Assembly: GCA_009377755.1 (NCBI GenBank)
Contig: WHTM01000032.1
Coordinates: 1 to 58,399 of the forward strand
Origin: Hyphomicrobiales bacterium
GTDB lineage: Bacteria > Pseudomonadota > Alphaproteobacteria > Rhizobiales > Xanthobacteraceae
Direction: 5' to 3'
Length of the DNA stretch: 58,399 nt
Below, one piece after another: positions 14,807 to 23,277 of the stretch (position 1 is its first letter; each line of letters begins with the position of its first letter). Under the pieces are notes generated by a model, which ran no database searches, was not told the DNA's origin, and worked only from the letters and a program-made list of their open reading frames with translations. A program made the translations under genes and the position numbers.

Positions 14807-15634
14807 TCAATGATGCGCGCCGCCCGCAGGTGATGACTTGTCGCGCCCCGCGGGCCGTGCCGCATGTGGCAGCACGGTCGGCAACCCCGCCGCCGCACGC
14901 CCGACCGCACCGGCAACACCGAACACATCCTCGAGTATCGCATCGGTGATCGTCTCGCTCGGCGGCCCGTCGCCGGCGATGTGGCCGCGATCGAGCACGA
15001 TCACGCGCTCGGCGAACAGCGCCGCGAGGTTGAGGTCGTGCAGGATGGCGACGACCGTGACGCCGCGCGCCGCGCAGCGCCGGGCGATCTCTAGAACGTC
15101 GAGCTGGTGGCGCAGATCGAGGCTCGCGGTCGGCTCGTCGAGCAGCAGCACGCCCGGCCCTTGCGCCGCCTCTCCGCAGGCGACCTGAACGAGGATGCGC
15201 GCGAACTGCGCACGCTGCTGCTCCCCGCCGGACAGCGTCATGATGATGCGGTCGCGAAAACCTTCGAGATCGACCTCCGCCAGCGCCGCCTCGACGAGCG
15301 CCGCGACAGCAGGCCCAGCGCGTTCGCCGGCGCCCATCCGCACGATGTCGGCGACCGTGAACGGAAACGCCACGGAGATACTTTGCGACAGCACCGCCCG
15401 GTGCAAGGCAAGCGCGCCCGCGGAATAGGAGGATATCCGCCGGCCCTTGAGCCGCACGGTTCCGGACGACGGCTTGAGCTCGCCGGCTAGCGTGCGCAAC
15501 AGGGTTGATTTGCCGGCGCCGTTCGGCCCGACCACCGCAACGGTCGTGCCCGCTTCGAGCGACAGCGACACATCATGCAGCAGCGTGCTGGCTCCGATCC
15601 GCACGGAGATCGCGCTGGCTTCCACCGCAGGCAT
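14807..15634 (-). CDS. hmuV: Heme ABC transporter ATP-binding protein
   Basis: 275-residue ABC ATPase. Walker A GPNGAGKST, signature LSGGEQQRAQFARIL, Walker B GVLLLDEPTASLDLRHQ and the switch His in VAILHDLNLAA are all intact. The Asn-Gly Walker A and the short form are typical for FecE/HmuV-type iron and heme importers. The ATG at 15634 shares one base with the hmuU stop (TGATG), so the two are coupled. The C-terminal tail after residue 250 is Ala/Pro-rich and probably disordered. It energises import of heme across the inner membrane. Confidence 0.93.
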   Translation of the reverse strand: MPAVEASAISVRIGASTLLHDVSLSLEAGTTVAVVGPNGAGKSTLLRTLAGELKPSSGTVRLKGRRISSYSAGALALHRAVLSQSISVAFPFTVADIVRMGAGERAGPAVAALVEAALAEVDLEGFRDRIIMTLSGGEQQRAQFARILVQVACGEAAQGPGVLLLDEPTASLDLRHQLDVLEIARRCAARGVTVVAILHDLNLAALFAERVIVLDRGHIAGDGPPSETITDAILEDVFGVAGAVGRAAAGLPTVLPHAARPAGRDKSSPAGGAHH

Positions 15635-16722
15635 CAAAGGCCGAGCAGGCTGCGCTGCTTGAGCAGCAGGCCGAGGAAGAACGGCGCGCCGATCAGCGCG
15701 GTGACGATGCCGATCGGCAGTTCCGCCGGCGCCGCGATCACTCGCGCCACAGTGTCTGCGACGAGCAGCAGCGCGCCGCCGAACAGGACCGACGCCGGCA
15801 GCAGCAGCCGGTGGCCGGGGCCGATCGACAGCCGCAGCAGGTGCGGCACAATGATGCCGACGAAGCCGATCACACCTGACACGGACACGGCGGCGCCGGT
15901 CGCGGCGGCGACCAGCACGATGCCGATGAGCTTCAGCCGCTCCACCGAGATGCCGCCGTAGAACGCCTCGGCTTCGCCGAGCACCAGCAGGTCGAGGCCG
16001 CGGGCAACGAACGGCAGCGCGATCACGATTACCGCCAGGAACGGCGCCGTCGCCTCGACTTTCGCCCAGGTCGCCCCGCCGAGCGATCCCAGCATCCAGA
16101 AAGTGATGTCGCGGAGCTGGCGGTCGTCGGCGAGGAAGACCAGGAGGCCGATCCCCGCGCCCGCCAGCGCTGCGATGGCGAGGCCGCCGAGCAGGAAGGT
16201 CGCGATCGAGGTGCGGCCCTCGCGGGTGGCGAAGCGATAGAGAAGGGTGGTCGTGATCAACGAGCCGATGAAGGCGGCGAACGGCAGCACCGCGACCGGC
16301 AGCGTGACGCCCGACGCCGCAAGCAGCCGGTCGCCGAGCACAATGGTCGCTGCCGCCGCGAGCGCACCGCCGCTCGACACGCCGACCAGGCCGGGATCGG
16401 CAAGCGGGTTGCGGAACAGCCCCTGCATGATGGTGCCGGCCGCGGCGAGCAACCCGCCGATCACCACGGCGAGTACGATACGCGGCAGCCGGATCGACCA
16501 CAGCACGAGGCCATCGCGGCCGACGAACGCCGGGTCACCGGCCGTGACGCCGAGCGCGGCCATGAGCCGCCCGAACGGAATGCCGGCTGCTCCGATCGTC
16601 GCCGCGACCATGGCGATAGCGATCAGGAGCGTACCGAGGATGCCGAACACGGCGACCGGCCGTCCCAGCGCGGCCGGCCAATGCCCGCCCGCCCGCAGCC
16701 CCGCGAGCGAGGATGCGCTCAT
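15634..16722 (-). CDS. hmuU: Heme ABC transporter permease (FecCD family)
   Basis: 362 residues with about ten hydrophobic segments in the BtuC/FecCD pattern: LWSIRLPRIVLAVVIGGLLA, GTIMQGLFRNPLADPGLVGV, SSGGALAAAATIVLG, ISVERLKLIGIVLVAAATGA, SGVIGFVGIIVPHLLRL and FFLGLLLKQR. It forms the homodimeric channel with HmuV. The start overlaps the hmuT stop by 4 bases (ATGA type). Confidence 0.94.
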   Translation of the reverse strand: MSASSLAGLRAGGHWPAALGRPVAVFGILGTLLIAIAMVAATIGAAGIPFGRLMAALGVTAGDPAFVGRDGLVLWSIRLPRIVLAVVIGGLLAAAGTIMQGLFRNPLADPGLVGVSSGGALAAAATIVLGDRLLAASGVTLPVAVLPFAAFIGSLITTTLLYRFATREGRTSIATFLLGGLAIAALAGAGIGLLVFLADDRQLRDITFWMLGSLGGATWAKVEATAPFLAVIVIALPFVARGLDLLVLGEAEAFYGGISVERLKLIGIVLVAAATGAAVSVSGVIGFVGIIVPHLLRLSIGPGHRLLLPASVLFGGALLLVADTVARVIAAPAELPIGIVTALIGAPFFLGLLLKQRSLLGL

Positions 16723-17660
16723 CGGCAGGCCTCGCCCGGCGCAGCGCCGCGCTCGGACGGAAACGCATCCCTGCCGACATCCGGATAGAGCGACGTCGCA
16801 AGATCGCGCGCGGCGAGCGCCGTGCGCGGGCCGAAGCCGAGAAGATACAGACCATTCATGCTGATGAAGCGGTGCTCCTGCGCCGCCGGCGTCAACGCGA
16901 AGGCCGGATGCTGGAACACCGTCTTGGCATCGAGCGGATGGGAGTCGCGCTGCATCACCAGCACCGCGTCGGGCCGGGCGGCAATGACCGCCTCGTCGTT
17001 GACGAGCTTGTAGCCCTCGTAGGCCGTGATGGCGTTGGCGGCGCCGGCAAGCCGGATCACGCCGTCGGCCGCGGTCGCGCGCCCCGCCACCATCGGCCGT
17101 CCATTCATGAAGGAGAGGAGAAACATCACGTTGAGCGGCTTCTCAATGCGGCCGCGCACCCGCGTGAGCGCAGCAAGGTCGGCCTGCACCGCCTTGGCGA
17201 GACAGGCGGCGCGCGCGGATGCGTCGACGGCTGCGGCGATCACCTCGATCTTGTTGACAATACCCTCGCCGGTGAACCGGTCGGGCACGGTCACGTAAGG
17301 AACGCTCGCCGCCTTCAGCACGGCAATCGTCTCCTTCGGCCCCGAACCCTCGGTGGCGAGGATCATCGACGGGTTGAGACCGAGAACGCCTTCCGGCGAC
17401 AGCGCGCGCATGTAGCCGACATTCGGCTTCTCCTTGAGCGCCTGCTCCGGGTAGATGCTCGTGGAATCCACCGCGACGACGCGCCGAGCGAGCCCCAGGG
17501 AATAGAGGATCTCGGTGACGGCGCCGCCGATCGAGACGATCCGCTCCGCATTCCCGGCCATGGCGCCGGTGGCAGGCGTCGCCAGTGCCGTCGCCGCCGT
17601 GAGGACGGCACCTAAAGCAGTAGGCAAGGCGCGCGACGACGACCGCATGACAGGCCTCAT
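16719..17660 (-). CDS. hmuT: Periplasmic heme-binding protein
   Basis: 313 residues with an N-terminal signal peptide (MRPVMRSSSRALPTALGAVL..., cleavage near ATGAMAG). The mature protein has the class III binding-protein fold: RIVSIGGAVTEILYSLGLAR, VVAVDSTSIYPEQAL, SPEGVLGLNPSMILATEGSG, then after the linking helix FLLSFMNGRPMVAGRATAAD and FGPRTALAARDL. It carries heme from the outer-membrane receptor to HmuUV. The start overlaps the hmuP stop by 4 bases, so hmuP-T-U-V form one coupled operon. Confidence 0.93.
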   Translation of the reverse strand: MRPVMRSSSRALPTALGAVLTAATALATPATGAMAGNAERIVSIGGAVTEILYSLGLARRVVAVDSTSIYPEQALKEKPNVGYMRALSPEGVLGLNPSMILATEGSGPKETIAVLKAASVPYVTVPDRFTGEGIVNKIEVIAAAVDASARAACLAKAVQADLAALTRVRGRIEKPLNVMFLLSFMNGRPMVAGRATAADGVIRLAGAANAITAYEGYKLVNDEAVIAARPDAVLVMQRDSHPLDAKTVFQHPAFALTPAAQEHRFISMNGLYLLGFGPRTALAARDLATSLYPDVGRDAFPSERGAAPGEACR

Positions 17661-17872
17661 TTCGTCAGGATCAGCTTGTTTTGTGCCGTGAGCCGCAGCC
17701 GGTACATGTCGCTGCCGTGACCGATGATGATCTCGCGCGCGCCGACAAAGAGATCGCGGCTGTCGATCCGGTCCCCGACGACCGCGATCGTCCGTTCTGC
17801 CGGGGGCATCGCGCGGGAGCTATTCTCCAATCTGTCGCGCTTTTCTTCCCCTTTTGAAGTATTCGTCATCAT
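17657..17872 (-). CDS. hmuP: Hemin uptake protein HmuP/HemP
   Basis: 71 residues ending with the family core IDSRDLFVGAREIIIGHGSD and YRLRLTAQNKLILTK. HmuP is a small regulator required with Irr for activation of the heme receptor gene in Bradyrhizobium and its relatives. It is the first gene of the minus-strand hmu operon and lies directly beside the putative iron-response boxes. Two consecutive ATG codons (17872 and 17869) are possible starts. Confidence 0.92.
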   Translation of the reverse strand: MMTNTSKGEEKRDRLENSSRAMPPAERTIAVVGDRIDSRDLFVGAREIIIGHGSDMYRLRLTAQNKLILTK

Positions 17873-17906
17873 GCAGTCCAGGTAAATCTTAGCTCGACTT
17901 CTATCC

Positions 17907-17957
17907 TTAGAGTCATTTTAAACTGCTTCATCTGTAGTTTAGAGCCATTTAAACCTG
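17907..17957. promoter_or_regulatory. Paired iron-response boxes in the hmuP/hmuR divergent gap
   Basis: TTAGAGTCATTTTAAACTG (17907-17925) and TTAGAGCCATTTAAACCTG (17939-17957) are a near-exact direct repeat, each weakly dyadic (GTTTAGA...TTTAAAC). Position and sequence resemble the iron control elements bound by Irr in Bradyrhizobium (TTTAGAA-TTCTAAA type). This would couple both heme operons to iron. The assignment is an inference. Confidence 0.55.
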
Positions 17958-18115
17958 TATTTTCTTCGCTTGACGTGCCTAATACAAATGCCTACCAAAG
18001 GCAACACTTGCTACGCCGTGCTCCTGCGGCGTCGCGTAGCCAGCAAGCCGCCGCCGCGTTGCGGCCGCCCGCCAGCCAACCAAACTGAACAAAAAATCTT
18101 GGGTTGGGGGTCGTC

Positions 18116-20257
18116 ATGCTTTGCCGGCGTTGGGGCGCGCGCGCGTTGGTCGTCTTGAGTTCAGGGCTGGTGCTGAGTCTCGGCTCCGCGTCTCCCGGAA
18201 CGGCACAAGATGAGCAGGTGCTCGATCCGATCACGGTTCTCGGGACAAAAACCGAGGAGAAGGCGATTGATACGCTCGCTCCCGTCAGCACGGTGCGCGA
18301 GGAGCAGATGCAGCAGATCATGCCGACGCGCACCTCCGATATCTTCTTCGGTGTGCCGGGCGTCTCATTCCAGCAACGGGCCGACGAGCCGGGGACCTCG
18401 ATCAATATTCGCGGGCTGCAGGACTTCGGGCGCGTCAATGTTCTGATCGACGGCGCGCGGCAGAACTTCCAGCGCTCCGGCCACAACGCCAACGGCGCCT
18501 TCTACCTCGATCCGGAACTGCTCGGCGCGGTCGACGTCGTGCGCGGGCCCGTCGCCAACATCTTCGGCTCGGGCGCGATCGGCGGCGTAGTGTCGTTCCG
18601 CACCAAGGACGTCGACGATATCCTCAAGCCGGGCGAGCGCTGGGGCGGCGTCGTTCACGGCATGGTGGGTTCCAACACATCGCAGTGGTTGACCTCGGCG
18701 ATCGCCGCGGCGCGGGTCGGCCAGAACGTCGACGTTCTCGTAGGCGGAACCTATCGCGACAACTCTGCCTATAGGGCCGGTACCGAGGGAACGCAGCCGA
18801 TCGGCGCGTTGACGGGCCCGGGCCAGGAAGTGTTCAATTCCGGCTCGGAAGTCGAGACCGGCATGGCCAAGGTCACCGTGCGGCCGGCCGACGGACACTC
18901 GGTCCGGATCACCGGCCTCACCTACAATTCGGACTACAACACCGGCCAGCCCGGCGCGACGCTCTTCGACACCAACGCGCAGCAGCACCTCGTCACCGGC
19001 GGCTGGCGCTATTCGCGCCCCGACGACAAGTTGTTCGACTTCGACGGCAATGTGTATTGGACGCGCACCGTCAACGACCAGACCAAGACCTGCTGCACAA
19101 ACAACGCCAGCACCGGCCCGCTCGGAAGCAAGCGCAGTTTCGCCGTGGATACGACCGGCTTCGATCTCAACAATACCAGCCGGTTCGACATTGGCATCAT
19201 CCGTAATGCGATCACTTACGGTGTGGATGCGTTCTTCGACGAGGTCACGGTTGCCGATCCGACCGGCACCGGCGACCTGTTCACGCCGAACGGCAATCGC
19301 AGCGTGGCCGGCGGTTTCGTGCAGTGGAAAGCCGAATTCGGCACCTTGGCCGAGGTCATCGGCGGGGTGCGCTACGACAGCTATCGGCTCGAAGGCGGAG
19401 GCGTGACCAGCGAAGGCGACCGCATCTCCCCGAAGATCACTGTCGGCATCAAGCCGCTGCCGGGGATCACGGTATATGGCACCTATGCCGAAGGCTATCG
19501 CGCCCCGGCGGTGACCGAGACGCTTATCACCGGCCTGCATCCGGTCACCTTCGCCGACTTCTTTTTCCTGCCCAATCCCGGGTTGCGGCCGGAGGTCGGC
19601 AAGACGCTCGAGGCCGGCGTCAACGTAAAGTTCGACAACGCATTCATTGCCGGGGACCGGCTACGGGCGAAAGTCAACGTGTTCCAAAATGATGTGACCG
19701 ATTACATCGACCTCGTGCCGTTGAATACCGGACAGGTCGGTGGCGGCGGCGTTGTCTGCACCTACGTCGGTGTCTTCCCGTTCAACCCTGATTGCTTCCA
19801 GTACCAGAACATCGCGCAGGCCCGCATCGAAGGCGTGGAATTCGAGGGTATGTACGATGCCGGGCGCTGGTTCCTCGGCCTCTCCGCGTCTCGCATCGAC
19901 GGCAGGGATGTGACGGCGGGAGGCCCGCTGCTGACCGTTCCGCCGGCTCAGTTCACCGCCACAGTCGGCGCCCGGTTCCTCGACCGCAAGCTGGAGCTGG
20001 CTTTGCGCTGGGCATCCGTCGCGGCGAAGCGTGATGTTCCTGCCGGCGCGCTTCCGACCGACTCCTACGATCTCGTGCATCTCTACGCCGGCTATAAGAT
20101 CAATCCCGATACGGTCGCCGCGCTCTCGGTCGAGAACCTGTTCGACAAGTACTACTTCAGCTACCTGGACGCACAGACCGCGCGCATTCCGGCCCGCGGG
20201 TTGACGGTCAAGGGCTCGCTGCGCATTCGCTTCAGCGACAAGACAATCAACGGGTGA
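18116..20257 (+). CDS. hmuR: TonB-dependent outer-membrane heme receptor
   Basis: 713 residues from ATG 18116 (a TTG at 18104 is also in frame). A signal peptide comes first (ALVVLSSGLVLSLGSASPG), then a TonB box (DPITVLG). The plug domain follows: ISNIRG-like SINIRGLQDFGRVNVLIDGA, YLDPELLGAVDVVRGPVAN and FGSGAIGGVVSFRT. A beta-barrel follows with YAEGYRAPAVTETLI, the conserved FRAP-type motif before the NPNL-like LPNPGLRPE segment. It ends in SLRIRFSDKTING. A short Cys pair (TKTCCTNN) lies in an extracellular loop. It takes up heme using energy from TonB, whose gene follows after 8 bases. Confidence 0.92.
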   Translation: MLCRRWGARALVVLSSGLVLSLGSASPGTAQDEQVLDPITVLGTKTEEKAIDTLAPVSTVREEQMQQIMPTRTSDIFFGVPGVSFQQRADEPGTSINIRGLQDFGRVNVLIDGARQNFQRSGHNANGAFYLDPELLGAVDVVRGPVANIFGSGAIGGVVSFRTKDVDDILKPGERWGGVVHGMVGSNTSQWLTSAIAAARVGQNVDVLVGGTYRDNSAYRAGTEGTQPIGALTGPGQEVFNSGSEVETGMAKVTVRPADGHSVRITGLTYNSDYNTGQPGATLFDTNAQQHLVTGGWRYSRPDDKLFDFDGNVYWTRTVNDQTKTCCTNNASTGPLGSKRSFAVDTTGFDLNNTSRFDIGIIRNAITYGVDAFFDEVTVADPTGTGDLFTPNGNRSVAGGFVQWKAEFGTLAEVIGGVRYDSYRLEGGGVTSEGDRISPKITVGIKPLPGITVYGTYAEGYRAPAVTETLITGLHPVTFADFFFLPNPGLRPEVGKTLEAGVNVKFDNAFIAGDRLRAKVNVFQNDVTDYIDLVPLNTGQVGGGGVVCTYVGVFPFNPDCFQYQNIAQARIEGVEFEGMYDAGRWFLGLSASRIDGRDVTAGGPLLTVPPAQFTATVGARFLDRKLELALRWASVAAKRDVPAGALPTDSYDLVHLYAGYKINPDTVAALSVENLFDKYYFSYLDAQTARIPARGLTVKGSLRIRFSDKTING

Positions 20258-20265
20258 CGTAACGC

Positions 20266-21411
20266 ATGCAGGTGCGAGCGGTCGACATTGTGTTGAACCC
20301 GGGCGGTGTCGATCGTCGCCGCCCGGCCGGCAATGTCGTTCCGTTCCTGCGCCCCGACGCGGAGGTCGGGCGCGCCACCATCGGCGGGATTGATCGCGAC
20401 GCCCGGCCGGCGCCGATTTCAGCGGTACCGTTCTCGCGCGGACGGCTCGCCAGCTTCGTCATCGTGTCGCTGGCGTTTCATGCCGTCGTCTTCGCCGCCT
20501 TCCAGCGCGAAGCGCCGCCCCTGTCCAGCGTCGGTGTTCAGTCGATCTCGGTCGAAATCGTGCTCGGCACCAATGCGGCCGCGGGCCTCGCCGAGAAGCC
20601 TATCCAGGCTGATGCGGCGATCAGCGCCGCGTCTGCGCAGGGGGAGGCCCCGGACCTGGTCAAGCCAGAGACCGCGCGTCAGGAGATCAAGACCGCCGAA
20701 GTCGCGACGCCGGTCGAGCCCGTGCAGGCGCCGGTCGCGGTCAAGCCGGAGCAGACGCCGCCGCCGAGCCGGGAGGTGGCGGAGGCAAGGCCGGCGGAAC
20801 AGCAGACGGACAGCGAGAGTCCGTCCGCGGAGGTCGCCGCCGCCGAGCCGGAAGCGGCGACCGAACCGCCGCAAGCTGCCGTCGGCGAACTGCAAGTGCC
20901 CGTCGCCGAAGCCCCGAAGCCGGCGGTCGAATCGGCGAAGCCGGTGGCCGAGCCGCTTCCGACGACCGCCGAGACGCCGACAGTCGTTGAGACGGTGACG
21001 GTGCCGCCGCGCCGTCCGCGGCCGATCGTGCGCCGCCAGCGCAACCGGAGGGGCGAGGATGCCCGAACGCGCCGGAGCCGCACATCGTCGGCGTCGGTCG
21101 CATCGAGCGGAATCGGCCGCGGCCGTTCCGATGCGATCAGCAACTATCGCGGGCTGGTGGCATCGCAGCTTGCGCGCAACAAGCATTTCCCGCCCGATGC
21201 GCGCCGCAACGGCGACGAAGGCAGGGCGGTCGTGGCGTTCACCATCAATTCGGGCGGGGGCGTGTCGCGGGTTGCCCTGGTGCGCGGCACCGGCGTTGCG
21301 ACCCTCGACCGCGAGGCGCAGGCCATGGTGCACCGCGCCTCCCCGTTCCCGCCGCCGCCGTCGCAGCAGTCCATGCGCTTTACCGTGCCGGTCAGCTTCA
21401 ATATTCAATGA
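20266..21411 (+). CDS. tonB: TonB-family energy transducer
   Basis: 381 residues. A basic cytoplasmic N-terminal region of about 60 residues is followed by the single anchor LASFVIVSLAFHAVVFAAF with the conserved S-x3-H spacing. A long Pro/Ala/Glu-rich periplasmic spacer comes next (about residues 100-285), then a C-terminal TonB domain: YRGLVASQLARNKHFPPDA, AVVAFTINSGGGVSRVALVR and RASPFPPPPSQ. It spans the periplasm to drive HmuR. The N-terminal extension is longer than in E. coli TonB. No exbB or exbD lies in the window, so they must be elsewhere. Confidence 0.9.
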   Translation: MQVRAVDIVLNPGGVDRRRPAGNVVPFLRPDAEVGRATIGGIDRDARPAPISAVPFSRGRLASFVIVSLAFHAVVFAAFQREAPPLSSVGVQSISVEIVLGTNAAAGLAEKPIQADAAISAASAQGEAPDLVKPETARQEIKTAEVATPVEPVQAPVAVKPEQTPPPSREVAEARPAEQQTDSESPSAEVAAAEPEAATEPPQAAVGELQVPVAEAPKPAVESAKPVAEPLPTTAETPTVVETVTVPPRRPRPIVRRQRNRRGEDARTRRSRTSSASVASSGIGRGRSDAISNYRGLVASQLARNKHFPPDARRNGDEGRAVVAFTINSGGGVSRVALVRGTGVATLDREAQAMVHRASPFPPPPSQQSMRFTVPVSFNIQ

Positions 21412-21466
21412 CCGCACCAACATGCCAGCCACCAGCAAGCCAACGAAAAGTCAGGAGACAAGCACC

Positions 21467-21805
21467 ATGTTCATTGCCATGAACCGCTTCAAGGTGAAGA
21501 AGGGATCGGAAACCGCGTTCGAGCAGGTCTGGCTCGGCCGCGACAGCTACCTCGACCGCATGCCGGGCTTTGTCGAGTTCCACCTGCTCAAGGGCCCGGA
21601 AGCGGAGGACCACACGCTGTACTCCTCGCATACCGTGTGGGCGAGCAAGGCGGAGTTCGAGGCTTGGACCAAATCGGAGGAATTCCGCCGCGCGCATGCC
21701 CGCGCCGGCAACACCACCACGGGGCCGCTCTACCTCGAGCATCCCAAGTTCGAGGGCTTCGAAGTGCGCCAGACGTTGAAGGCCGCCGAGCCGGCGACCG
21801 CCTGA
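21467..21805 (+). CDS. IsdG/HmuQ-type heme-degrading monooxygenase
   Basis: 112 residues of the antibiotic-biosynthesis monooxygenase fold: MFIAMNRFKVKKGSETAFEQ, MPGFVEFHLLKGPE, HTLYSSHTVWASKAEFEAWT, SEEFRRAHARAG and HPKFEGFEVRQTL. Trp and the helical His match the IsdG/HmuQ heme oxygenases that open heme and release iron in rhizobia. Its place as third gene behind hmuR and tonB supports this. The ATG at 21467 has AGGAGA upstream and is preferred over an in-frame ATG at 21422. Confidence 0.88.
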   Translation: MFIAMNRFKVKKGSETAFEQVWLGRDSYLDRMPGFVEFHLLKGPEAEDHTLYSSHTVWASKAEFEAWTKSEEFRRAHARAGNTTTGPLYLEHPKFEGFEVRQTLKAAEPATA

Positions 21806-21812
21806 GCATCCC

Positions 21813-21927
21813 GTGCCCCGGACGCGGTGCGATGCACCGCAGAGCCGGGGACCGTTCCGGATGCTGAGCTTTGGAAGGGTCCCGGTTCTGCAGCGCACCG
21901 TTGCACGCTGCGCCGCGCCCGGGACAC
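21813..21927. repeat. GTGCCCCGGACGC repeat, copy 3
   Basis: Outer ends GTGCCCCGGACGC and GCGCCCGGGACAC are imperfect inverted repeats. Inner segments AGAGCCGGGGACCGTTCC and GGAAGGGTCCCGGTTCTG pair. It lies between the convergent heme monooxygenase and dehydrogenase genes. Confidence 0.8.
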
Positions 21928-21937
21928 CGGAGGCTGC

Positions 21938-23053
21938 CTACGGCTGTGTCACGATCAGCGGCTTCACCTCGGTCAATTCCTCCATCGCCTTGAGCGCGTC
22001 GCCGGTCCGGCTGAGCGGGTATGAGTTCGAGATCAGCTTGCCGAAGTCGAATTTGTCCGCGCGCGTTGCGACAAATTGAATGGCCTGGTGGAAGTGGCGC
22101 GCTTCGGCCATCACGGTCGAGAGAATCTGCACGCCGCGGAACAAGAGGTTCTGCTGCACCGTCATCGGCGCCGGCCCGCCGACCGCCACCTGCACCAGCT
22201 TGCCGCCGGTGCGCGTCATCCGCAGCGCCTCGGTGAACGAGCCGGCGGTGGCGCAATTGACCACCACGTCGGCGCCGCGCCCGCCGGTCTGCTCGCGCAC
22301 CCAGGCGATGCGTGCCTCGGCGTCGGGCATATCGGCGATATCGAGCGCCGCGTCGGCGCCCCAGGCACGCGCCACGTCGAGCCGCGCCTTCGGTGCGCCG
22401 ATGATCAGGTTCTGCTGTGCGCCCTTGTCAATGCCGACGGCGAGCGCGTAGAGGCCGAGCGGTCCGGAGCCGAGCGTCAGGATGGTCTCATGCGGCGCGA
22501 TCCCGCCGATCTGCTCGTAGCTGTGCATGATCGTGCGCAGCGCGCAGGTCGCCGATGCCGCGACCGGCGGCGGCACGCTTGCGGGAATCCGGATGAAGCT
22601 GCACTTGGCCGGGAAGGCGTGATGCTCGGCGCAGCCGCCGAAGAACCGCTGCGGCGCGGAGGCACCGTACACCTGCTTTTCGGCGCAAAGCGTCGTCTGC
22701 GCGGTGATGCGGCAGTAGTAGCAGTGGCCGCAATGCGCATAGGAGGAGATGATGCGGTCGCCCACCTTCAGCGGCCGGCCCTCGATGTCGAAGACGGGCT
22801 CGCGCATCTCGACGATCGAGCCGCAGGTCTCGTGCCCCGGCACATAGGGGACGGTGACGGTGGGCAGAAACGGGTGATCGGCATTGGCCACCTCATGCAA
22901 CTTGCCCGACCAGCGGTGGGCGTCGGTGCCGCACAGCGTCGCCGCGTCGACCTTGATGATGATCCCGCCCGGCTCCGGCTCGGGCAGTGGGACGCTCCAC
23001 AGTTCGAGCGGCTTGTTGAAGGCGGTGACGACGGCGACCTTTGAGTCGGTCAT
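21938..23053 (-). CDS. Zinc-dependent medium-chain dehydrogenase
   Basis: 371 residues of the MDR alcohol dehydrogenase family. Catalytic zinc ligands lie in ATLCGTDAHRW and the PGHETCG segment. The structural zinc lobe is CGHCYYC...TTLC. The NAD-binding turn is TLGSGPLGLYALAVG, with an acidic or Ala residue after the next strand. It oxidises an alcohol or polyol; the substrate is undefined. The ATG at 23053 is chosen because the longer frame to 23236 runs through a repeat. Not obviously linked to the heme genes. Confidence 0.88.
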   Translation of the reverse strand: MTDSKVAVVTAFNKPLELWSVPLPEPEPGGIIIKVDAATLCGTDAHRWSGKLHEVANADHPFLPTVTVPYVPGHETCGSIVEMREPVFDIEGRPLKVGDRIISSYAHCGHCYYCRITAQTTLCAEKQVYGASAPQRFFGGCAEHHAFPAKCSFIRIPASVPPPVAASATCALRTIMHSYEQIGGIAPHETILTLGSGPLGLYALAVGIDKGAQQNLIIGAPKARLDVARAWGADAALDIADMPDAEARIAWVREQTGGRGADVVVNCATAGSFTEALRMTRTGGKLVQVAVGGPAPMTVQQNLLFRGVQILSTVMAEARHFHQAIQFVATRADKFDFGKLISNSYPLSRTGDALKAMEELTEVKPLIVTQP

Positions 23054-23082
23054 GGTGGGCAGTCTCCCAATTCTTGTTTCCG

Positions 23083-23199
23083 CCCTCATCCTGAGGAGCA
23101 CGCGCAGCGTGCGTCTCGAAGGATGGGGCGGCCACCGTCGCGGCCCATGGTTCGAGACGCGTTGCTTCGCAACGCTCCTCACCATGAGGCTGGAAAGGG
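23083..23199. repeat. CCTCATCCTGAGGA repeat, copy 3
   Basis: CCCTCATCCTGAGGAGCACG, CGTCTCGAAGGATGGGG, CATGGTTCGAGACGCG and GCTCCTCACCATGAGG. Complete copy in the divergent gap between the dehydrogenase and the Bug-type gene. Confidence 0.85.
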
Positions 23200-23277
23200 C
23201 TGCTACATTTAGCAACATTGTGAGCGTAGCGGGCAACCGTTACCGTGGGGCACGACAACCACAGGGAGGACACCCCA

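Noticed and set aside
15635-16501. N-terminal extension joined to HmuV
   Set aside because: Arg/Pro-rich translation antisense-like to nothing; it is hmuU read in another frame. HmuV starts normally at 15634.
18365-19540. 391-codon minus-strand frame opposite hmuR
   Set aside because: High-GC shadow of the receptor gene; no recognisable domain and no ribosome-binding site.
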